Made by a program: the position numbers and the translations under genes. From the NCBI GenBank assembly GCA_019118885.1, contig DWYB01000026.1, forward strand, positions 1 through 64,000: a stretch of 64,000 nt of DNA, written 5' to 3'. The first letter of the stretch is position 1. Every line of letters begins with the position of its first letter. The notes under the pieces are model-generated. The model did no database searches, was not told the origin of the DNA, and saw only the letters and a list, made by a program, of their open reading frames with translations. The DNA comes from Candidatus Mediterraneibacter surreyensis. Lineage in GTDB: Bacteria; Bacillota; Clostridia; Lachnospirales; Lachnospiraceae. This document shows, in pieces, positions 57,680 through 64,000 of this stretch.

Positions 57680-59467
57680 ATGTATCGTTCACACGTACTC
57701 GTCTGCGGCGGAACCGGATGTACTTCTTCCGGCAGCCAGCGGATCCGGGAGAGACTGGAAAAAGAGATCGCAGCCAACGGGCTGTCCGAAGAAGTCGGCG
57801 TTGTTAAGACCGGATGTTTCGGACTTTGCGCGCTGGGGCCGATCATGATCGTATATCCGGAAGGCACTTTTTATTCGATGGTTCAGGAGGACGATATCCC
57901 CGAGATCGTCTCTGAACACCTGCTGAAGGGAAGAGTTGTCACGCGGCTGCTCTATGATGAGACGACCAAGACAGACAAGATCATCCCGCTCAATGAGACG
58001 AATTTCTATAAAAAACAGCACAGGGTGGCGCTGAGAAACTGCGGCGTGATCAATCCTGAAAATATCGAAGAATACATAGGAACCGGCGGCTATGAGGCGC
58101 TTGGTATCGTTCTTACGGAGAAGAAGCCTGAAGAGGTGATTCAGATTCTTCTGGACAGCGGTTTAAGAGGAAGAGGAGGCGCCGGATTTCCCACAGGATT
58201 AAAGTGGAAGTTTGCCGCGGCAAATGAAGCGGATCAGAAATATGTCTGCTGTAATGCAGATGAGGGAGACCCGGGAGCATTTATGGACCGTTCCATCCTT
58301 GAGGGCGATCCCCATGCAGTGCTGGAGGCTATGGCCATTGCAGGCTATGCCATCGGAGCGTCGCAGGGCTATATCTATGTGCGCGCTGAGTATCCGATCG
58401 CAGTAAAGCGTCTTGAGATTGCCATAAACCAGGCGAGAGAATACGGACTGCTTGGCAAAAATATATTTGACAGCGGATTTGATTTCGATATTGAATTAAG
58501 ACTTGGCGCCGGAGCGTTTGTATGCGGAGAGGAGACCGCTCTTATGACCTCCATCGAAGGAAACAGAGGCGAGCCCCGGCCACGCCCGCCGTTTCCGGCA
58601 CTCAAAGGTCTTTTCCAGAAGCCGACTATCTTAAATAACGTGGAGACATTCGCTAATATTCCGCAGATCATCGTAAACGGTCCGGAATGGTTTGCATCTA
58701 TGGGAACGGAGAATTCAAAGGGAACGAAAGTGTTTGCCCTGGGCGGCAAGATCCACAACACAGGACTTGTGGAAGTTCCTATGGGAACAACGCTCCGGGA
58801 GATCGTGGAGGAGATCGGAGGCGGTATCCCGAACGGCAAGAAGTTCAAGGCAGCACAGACCGGCGGACCGTCAGGCGGATGTATCCCTGCGGAGCACCTG
58901 GATGTGCCCATCGATTATGATAACCTGAAAAAGATCGGCTCCATGATGGGATCCGGCGGACTGATCATTATGGATGAGGATACCTGTATGGTGGATATTG
59001 CCAAGTTCTTCCTCGAATTTACCGTGGATGAGTCCTGCGGCAAGTGTACGCCGTGCCGGATCGGTACGAGACGTATGCTGGAGATTCTTGAGAAGATCAC
59101 AAAAGGGCAGGCGACCATGGAAGATCTGGATAAGCTGGAAGAACTCTGCTATCATCTTCAGTCCAGTTCGCTGTGCGCCCTCGGACAGACAGCGCCCAAT
59201 CCGGTGCTCTCCACACTGCGCTACTTCAGGGATGAATATATCGCTCATATTGTGGATAAAAAATGTCCGGCGGGAGTTTGTAAGGATCTGCTTCAGTTTA
59301 AGATCGATCCTGATAAATGTAAGGGATGTACGCTCTGCGCAAGGACATGTCCGGCGGATGCGATCATCGGTTCGGTAAGAGAAGTACATATGATCAACCC
59401 CGAGAAATGCTTAAAGTGCGGCGCCTGCATAGAAAAATGCCGGTTCGGCGCGATCTACAAAGAATAA
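57680..59467 (+). CDS. hydB: NADH-linked hydrogenase flavin subunit, NuoF-type (HydB-like)
   Basis: A 595-residue subunit. Domains in order: N-terminal [2Fe-2S] thioredoxin-like (CGGTGCTSSGSQ, KTGCFGLCALGP); FMN/NADH-binding NuoF core with RGRGGAGFPTGLKWKFA and NADEGDPGAFMDRSILEGDPH; 4Fe-4S site SCGKCTPCRIGTRR; and a C-terminal 2x4Fe-4S ferredoxin (CKGCTLCARTCPADAI, CLKCGACIEKCRFGAI). It oxidises or reduces NAD(H) and, in bifurcating enzymes, couples this to ferredoxin. Start ATG 57680 with AAAGGAGG upstream; the same frame is open earlier only because it shadows the previous gene. It lies 15 bases before hydA. Confidence 0.95.
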   Translation: MYRSHVLVCGGTGCTSSGSQRIRERLEKEIAANGLSEEVGVVKTGCFGLCALGPIMIVYPEGTFYSMVQEDDIPEIVSEHLLKGRVVTRLLYDETTKTDKIIPLNETNFYKKQHRVALRNCGVINPENIEEYIGTGGYEALGIVLTEKKPEEVIQILLDSGLRGRGGAGFPTGLKWKFAAANEADQKYVCCNADEGDPGAFMDRSILEGDPHAVLEAMAIAGYAIGASQGYIYVRAEYPIAVKRLEIAINQAREYGLLGKNIFDSGFDFDIELRLGAGAFVCGEETALMTSIEGNRGEPRPRPPFPALKGLFQKPTILNNVETFANIPQIIVNGPEWFASMGTENSKGTKVFALGGKIHNTGLVEVPMGTTLREIVEEIGGGIPNGKKFKAAQTGGPSGGCIPAEHLDVPIDYDNLKKIGSMMGSGGLIIMDEDTCMVDIAKFFLEFTVDESCGKCTPCRIGTRRMLEILEKITKGQATMEDLDKLEELCYHLQSSSLCALGQTAPNPVLSTLRYFRDEYIAHIVDKKCPAGVCKDLLQFKIDPDKCKGCTLCARTCPADAIIGSVREVHMINPEKCLKCGACIEKCRFGAIYKE

Positions 59468-59482
59468 GGGAGGGCAGTGAGA

Positions 59483-61225
59483 ATGGAAAATGTGAATTTA
59501 AAGATAAACGGCCTGAATGTAACTGCGCCCGCAGGTTCTACGATCCTTGAGGCGGCACAGGCGGCGGGCATCCGTATCCCTACGCTGTGCTATTTAAAAG
59601 AGATCAATGAGATCGGCGCATGCCGTATGTGTGTGGTGGAAGTAAAAGGGGCGAGAAATCTGGTGGCGGCATGCGTCTACCCGGTGTCCGAGGGCATGGA
59701 AGTGCTGACCAATACGAAGAAACTGCTGGAATCCAGAAGGAGAACGCTGGAACTTCTCCTGTCCAACCACGATAAGAAATGTCTCTCCTGCGTGCGCAGC
59801 GGTCACTGTGAACTACAGGAACTCTGCCAGGAGCTGGGCGTGACGGACGAGGATTATTTCGCAGGCGAATCGCCTCATTATGAACTGGATGAGAGTGCGG
59901 TACATATGGTACGGGATAATAATAAATGTATCCTCTGCCGGAGATGTTCGGCCGTATGTGAGAAAGTACAGAGCGTCGGCGTTATCGGGCCCAACAACAG
60001 AGGGTTTGCAACATTTATCGGATCGCCATTTGATATGGGGCTGGGTGATACGAGCTGCGTATCCTGCGGCCAGTGCATTGCCGCCTGTCCTACCGGCGCC
60101 CTTTATGAGAAGAGCAATATTGACGACGTCCTCGAAGCGATTGCCGACGAGACGAAGCATGTGGTCGTTCAGCCCGCTCCGTCCGTGCGCGCGGCGCTGG
60201 GCGAAGAGTTCGGCTATCCCATGGGAACAGATGTGGAAGGAAAGATGGCTGCGGCGCTTAGAAGGATCGGATTTGATAAAGTGTTCGATACGGATTTCAG
60301 CGCTGACCTTACAATTATGGAAGAGGCGCATGAGTTCCTTGACCGTGTAAGAAACGGGGGCGTCCTGCCGATGATGACGTCCTGCTCGCCGGGATGGATC
60401 AAATACTGCGAGCACTATTATCCGGATCAGCTGGCGCATCTGTCCAGCTGCAAGTCGCCCCAGCAGATGTTTGGTGCAATTACCAAGACATATTACGCTG
60501 AAAAGATGGGAATCGCTCCGGAAGATATCGTCTGCGTCAGCGTGATGCCGTGTACGGCAAAGAAATTCGAGATCCGGAGAGACGACCAGTATGCGGCGGG
60601 AGTGCCGGATGTGGATATCTCTATCACCACAAGAGAACTGGCGCGTCTGATCCGTAAAGTGGGGATTGATTTCCGCAGCCTGCCGGATGAAGCATTTGAC
60701 GATCCTCTCGGTGAATCCTCAGGCGCCGGCGTTATCTTCGGAGCTACCGGCGGAGTGATGGAAGCGGCGCTTCGAACCGCTGTGGAAGAACTGACCGGAG
60801 AAACGCTGGACAAAGTCGAGTTCATGGAAGTCCGTGGAACAGACGGAATCAAAGAGGCGACTTACCATGTAGCCGGAATGGACGTAAAAGTGGCGGTTGC
60901 TTCCGGACTTTCCAATGCAAAGATCATCATGGATAAAGTGCGTTCCGGCGAGGCGGACTATCATTTCATCGAGATCATGTGCTGCCCGGGCGGATGCGTA
61001 AACGGCGGCGGACAGCCTCAGGTGCATGCAGACGTGCGCAACTTCACGGACGTGAAAGCAATCCGCGCGAAAGCCCTCTACGATAACGACGCGGCAAAGA
61101 CGATCCGAAAATCCCATGAAAACTCGTCCATCAAGAAAGTATATCACGAGTATCTGGGAGCACCGGGGAGCGAGAAGGCACATCATATACTGCATACAAC
61201 CTATGTAAAACGTACCATTAATTAA
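59483..61225 (+). CDS. hydA: [FeFe]-hydrogenase catalytic subunit (HydA)
   Basis: A 580-residue catalytic subunit. Domains: [2Fe-2S] ferredoxin (residues 1-75), His-ligated 4Fe-4S site (SNHDKKCLSCVRSGHC), 2x4Fe-4S (CILCRRCSAVCEKV, CVSCGQCIAACPTGAL), H-cluster domain and C-terminal small-subunit domain. H-cluster motifs: TSCSPGW (residues 299-305), MPCTAKKFE (Cys357) and MCCPGGCVNGGGQP (Cys500, 501 and 505). The first motif has Ser where textbook enzymes have a second Cys. With the upstream genes it forms an NADH-linked, probably electron-bifurcating HydABC enzyme producing H2 in fermentation. ATG 59483 follows AAGGGAGGG. Confidence 0.95.
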   Translation: MENVNLKINGLNVTAPAGSTILEAAQAAGIRIPTLCYLKEINEIGACRMCVVEVKGARNLVAACVYPVSEGMEVLTNTKKLLESRRRTLELLLSNHDKKCLSCVRSGHCELQELCQELGVTDEDYFAGESPHYELDESAVHMVRDNNKCILCRRCSAVCEKVQSVGVIGPNNRGFATFIGSPFDMGLGDTSCVSCGQCIAACPTGALYEKSNIDDVLEAIADETKHVVVQPAPSVRAALGEEFGYPMGTDVEGKMAAALRRIGFDKVFDTDFSADLTIMEEAHEFLDRVRNGGVLPMMTSCSPGWIKYCEHYYPDQLAHLSSCKSPQQMFGAITKTYYAEKMGIAPEDIVCVSVMPCTAKKFEIRRDDQYAAGVPDVDISITTRELARLIRKVGIDFRSLPDEAFDDPLGESSGAGVIFGATGGVMEAALRTAVEELTGETLDKVEFMEVRGTDGIKEATYHVAGMDVKVAVASGLSNAKIIMDKVRSGEADYHFIEIMCCPGGCVNGGGQPQVHADVRNFTDVKAIRAKALYDNDAAKTIRKSHENSSIKKVYHEYLGAPGSEKAHHILHTTYVKRTIN

Positions 61226-61284
61226 ATTCGTGTTTGTTCCAGCAATCATATGATGTTTCGAATAAAAAATATCAGATAGAGAAG

Positions 61285-61845
61285 CTGACGCAGAAAAAAG
61301 GGGAACTGCATCGCCATGCCGGCCCGCTTTACCTCAAAGATTTGAATGGGTGTAACGGCGAAAGGAAATGCGCGTCCATTGGAACTTGCATTTCCTTTCA
61401 CCTAACATCCAGAACAAATGCTTTTCGGAACGCTCCTGCCTTAATGCATGGCTCACGCAGTTCCCCTTTTTTCTGCTGTTTCATCCAATCTGTTCGTTTT
61501 TCTGTCCGGTCATCACGAAGATTCCTGAACAAATACTCATAGAAACGGGAAGAGAGTGGAACGTTTTCGATAAAGCGCCCTTTTCTTCCCGTTTTTATGA
61601 ATGTTTGTTTATAGGATACGCTGCGAGTAATCGGAAAATCTGCCATCTGATGCGCCAGCTGTGAGAAGCGGATACTGTATAAGCCATGCATTAAGGCAGG
61701 AGCGTTCCGAATACACCTGGTTCTCCCTGTTAGAAAAAGCAAATGCAAGTTCCAATGGACGAGCATTTGCTTTTTCGTTACAGGGATTCCAGGGGACGAG
61801 GAGAAGCGGGCCGGCATGGCGCTACAGTATCCGTTTCTTACGGCG
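61285..61845. repeat. ~560-bp nested palindrome (two head-to-head copies of an interspersed repeat)
   Basis: Two ~280-base arms are inverted copies centred near 61567. Matching blocks: 61312-61329 with 61804-61821 (18 of 18), 61362-61392 with 61740-61770 (few mismatches), 61424-61453 with 61682-61711 (30 of 30), and the inner AAACGGGAAG (61543-61552) with its complement at 61585-61594; weaker similarity bridges the gaps. Both arms, read inward, can encode similar short peptides (RNAPALMHG), but no ribosome binding sites support genes. No transposase is present. This fills the whole 687-base gap between hydA and the ABC permease. Confidence 0.85.
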
Positions 61846-61912
61846 TCCGTAATTCAGATCAGATCCCTTTTCTGTTTTCTGCAGAGTAATCTATATAACA
61901 AACACAAATTAA

Positions 61913-64000
61913 CTACTCAAACACATTCCCATAGAATTCCCCGTTCTTATACTGAACCTCTATATAATCCTCCTGAGATTTCCCGTCATCGAGGATTCCG
62001 CCTGAATACGGGCGGAAGTGTTCCAGAAGAAGAGTGATATCTTCCTGAGCCGTGACGGAGATCGTTATCTCTGAATCATAGAAGAGTAAATCTGCCGTAT
62101 CAGAGAGTTGAGAGATCAAATTACTGAACTTGCCGCTCTTAACAGAATCATTGTAGAGGTAGACTGTGACGCCGGACACATCTTCAGGGTCAACACGGCT
62201 GCGCAGCGTATATCCGTAATCCTCCAGCAGTGCAAGCGTATTCGTATATTCCGGATACAGGTATAATTGCGATACATTGATTGGAAAACCGTCACTGAAA
62301 TAGGAGTTCCCGGTGTTGTATGAAGGGCCGGTCTTATCTATAGTCTGTTCAGTCTGTTCCGGGTCAGGTATTTGAACAGAGAGTTCACCTATGGGAACAG
62401 AGTTTATGAGCGTATCGGCGCTGACATTCAGGATATCTTTTTCATATGCTTCCAGAAGGGCGTTCCGCTGCTCTTTATCCAGTTTCATTTGATCCGGTAT
62501 ACCATAGATATCGGACAGAGCGATGGATATTACGGAGTTTTTATCAAGGTGGAAGTAAGGAAAGAGCTCTTTTCTGTAGTTCTGATTATCCAGCACCTCT
62601 TCCAACGCGGCGGCAGCGTCTTCATATCTGACAGGATACTGCCTCGATACAACCCGTCCGCCTGAGATTTTATAACGGAATAATGCGTTAATATAATCTG
62701 GGTTATCCTGTGCATCGATACCGTTTTCCAGATTTTCGATTCCGGAGCGTGCCAGAGTATAGAGGACATCTGTCTCTTCTTTGGGAGCAAAATATCCAAG
62801 CTCGGATTCGAAAGGATATTCAAGATCCGGATAACTAAAATAGTAGCTGAAGGAATCCGGCCGGAAACAGATGGCTTCCACCTTATCTTCGTTCGGTATA
62901 TAGGTATCATAACCGAGAAGATCAAACCGGAAGATACACAGAACCGCCATGACGCCGGCAACCGCTATAAGGGAGGATTTCCAGCCTCTGAGGAGCTGTT
63001 TCAGATCCAGGGTATATATGAATTCGATCACAGCGCAGAGGATGACAGCTGCCAGGAGACTCAGGAGAAAGATCCATCCGGTACCGTCGAGCAGCATGAG
63101 CTTCTGGACCGCAAGGCTGACAAACAGTGCGGTCGGGATGCAGATCAGTACTTTCAGCACAGGAGCAACAGCAGGAAATGCAATGGAATTCCCTGCAGCC
63201 TCTGACGGGTAAATCCGGTAGAGGAGTACCGCACATATGATAAGCAGAGCGGATATAAGTATCGCCGCGGCAGCCGGACCGACATGGAGGCTGCCGGTGG
63301 CCCCCTCTGTGATCAGGGAACTGAACAATTCATAAGGAGAAAGGTAACTGGCAAGTTTCTGAGGCAGTGTGGAGCTCAGATCATAGCTGTAGTAACTCTT
63401 GAAAAAGGCCAGTTCCAGCGAAGAAGCCAGGGCAAATATCATGGTGGGATATACAATTACCGCCAGCGCTGCCAACAGTCCGGTGACAGTCCTTCCCGTT
63501 ACCATAACGGCGAAGACAGAAGCATTATAAATGACAAAAAACGCCAGGATGCCGCCAAGGGCGGCTACAGCAGAATATTGTACAAGCCGGGCGGTCATAA
63601 GTCCGTTTACCGCGCCTGCTATTATAGTCAGTATACTGCAGATCATATATGGAACAAGAAAGATGATCAGTCCGGACAGGTAGGTTGTGGCAAACCATGT
63701 TGTGCGTTTCACAGGAAGAGAGTGGAAAAAGTCCAGCCTCTCTCTGGAGTGGATATAGCCGAAACCGGTCAGGGCGGTAAGAACGGCTAACACTGCAATC
63801 GCCCCGGCAAGAGAGCGCAGGTTATTCCCGTTTATTAGACCGGGAAAATAAGCGATAAGGTCTGATGCAGAATCTGTGTATGTACTTAGAAAGAGCATTG
63901 TATAAACAGGCATAGCCAGAAAGAGAACAATGCTTGTCAATGCGAGAAGCCATCCTCTGTGTTTGATGTCCGCACGAATTAGTTTAATGTAAGAAATAGT
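61913..64000 (-). CDS. large ABC transporter permease (partial, runs off the right edge)
   Basis: At least 695 residues; the frame is open to base 64000 (reading SYIKLIRADIKHRGWLLALT before the TTG at 63940), so the true start lies outside the window. N-terminal half: six or more helices, with the segment YIHSRERLDFFHSLPVKRTTWF typical of large ABC-2-type permeases of Firmicutes that export peptides or confer antibiotic resistance. Next come two further helices (near LKVLICIPTALFVSLAVQKL and LDLKQLLRGWKSSLIAVAGV), then a large soluble domain of about 330 residues to the C-terminus. No ATPase is visible in the window; it would be expected further right. Function unknown. Confidence 0.8.
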   Translation of the reverse strand, partial: TISYIKLIRADIKHRGWLLALTSIVLFLAMPVYTMLFLSTYTDSASDLIAYFPGLINGNNLRSLAGAIAVLAVLTALTGFGYIHSRERLDFFHSLPVKRTTWFATTYLSGLIIFLVPYMICSILTIIAGAVNGLMTARLVQYSAVAALGGILAFFVIYNASVFAVMVTGRTVTGLLAALAVIVYPTMIFALASSLELAFFKSYYSYDLSSTLPQKLASYLSPYELFSSLITEGATGSLHVGPAAAAILISALLIICAVLLYRIYPSEAAGNSIAFPAVAPVLKVLICIPTALFVSLAVQKLMLLDGTGWIFLLSLLAAVILCAVIEFIYTLDLKQLLRGWKSSLIAVAGVMAVLCIFRFDLLGYDTYIPNEDKVEAICFRPDSFSYYFSYPDLEYPFESELGYFAPKEETDVLYTLARSGIENLENGIDAQDNPDYINALFRYKISGGRVVSRQYPVRYEDAAAALEEVLDNQNYRKELFPYFHLDKNSVISIALSDIYGIPDQMKLDKEQRNALLEAYEKDILNVSADTLINSVPIGELSVQIPDPEQTEQTIDKTGPSYNTGNSYFSDGFPINVSQLYLYPEYTNTLALLEDYGYTLRSRVDPEDVSGVTVYLYNDSVKSGKFSNLISQLSDTADLLFYDSEITISVTAQEDITLLLEHFRPYSGGILDDGKSQEDYIEVQYKNGEFYGNVFE

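Noticed and set aside
61368..61817. Overlapping short frames on both strands in the palindrome
   Set aside because: They mirror each other because the DNA is an inverted repeat and none has a ribosome binding site; reported as a repeat rather than genes.

Overview
The window is chromosomal DNA of an anaerobic low-to-mid GC Firmicute, most likely a gut Lachnospiraceae (Blautia / Dorea / Mediterraneibacter-like). The case rests on strong AGGAGG-type ribosome binding sites and sigma-A promoters, a trimeric NADH-linked [FeFe]-hydrogenase operon, anaerobic-type corrinoid genes, a biotin-carboxylase-linked 5-oxoprolinase operon and DUF6483/DUF1905 genes. No tRNA, rRNA, CRISPR array or intact transposase was seen. 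Assignments come from reading the sequence only; no database search was run.

Layout. 1-5 kb: small membrane proteins, three GNAT acetyltransferases, a DUF1287 protein, DNA-3-methyladenine glycosylase I (tag), an XRE regulator and DUF1905. 5-9.3 kb: an Rpn-type PD-(D/E)XK nuclease, a nitroreductase, an HD-domain protein and a stand-alone OLD-family ATPase-TOPRIM nuclease. 9.3-17.1 kb: a metallo-beta-lactamase-fold hydrolase followed by cbiB, cobD, cbiP, hemC and a cobA-hemD fusion, then a histidinol phosphatase. 17.2-24.2 kb: a methyltransferase, DUF6483, a maltose O-acetyltransferase broken by an in-frame TGA, the 3' remnant of a second Rpn gene, TetR and divergent glgB, MATE pump plus MarR regulator, and mazG. 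24.3-31.3 kb: a sugar ABC importer with its own ATPase, a divergent LacI regulator and a GH32 beta-fructosidase (sucrose/fructan use). 31.3-37.0 kb: NRAMP-like transporter, pxpB, pxpC, accB, accC, pxpA. 37.0-38.1 kb: remnants of a GHKL/LytTR two-component system and a YbaK deacylase. 38.1-47.1 kb: an Opp/Dpp/Nik-type ABC importer in one apparent operon with a double-domain cobU and cbiC, an independently promoted AAA/DUF4143 ATPase, and a precorrin-2 dehydrogenase. 47.1-52.5 kb: a sodium/solute symporter, an Fe-S aldo/keto reductase and the AmmeMemoRadiSam pair. 52.5-61.2 kb: two divergent hydrogenase operons. 61.3-61.85 kb: a large nested palindrome. 61.9 kb to the right edge: an ABC permease cut by the window end.

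How the genes work together. The two corrinoid blocks supply uroporphyrinogen III, precorrin-2 and late lower-arm steps, so the rest of the pathway must lie elsewhere. The rightward hydrogenase operon encodes a complete HydABC-type enzyme plus a small ferredoxin and an ATPase. The leftward operon encodes a sensory-type hydrogenase, an anti-sigma-like ATPase, two DRTGG proteins and a PHP phosphoesterase, which suggests a hydrogen or redox signalling module coupled to the catalytic enzyme. The pxp operon joins homologues of the urea-carboxylase carboxyltransferase domains to a biotin carboxylase and a biotin carrier.

The points most worth following are the ~560 bp palindrome at 61.3-61.85 kb, the pxp-acc operon, the paired hydrogenase operons, the tandem CobU domains inside a transporter operon, and several very clean operator palindromes (TetR, MarR, LacI).
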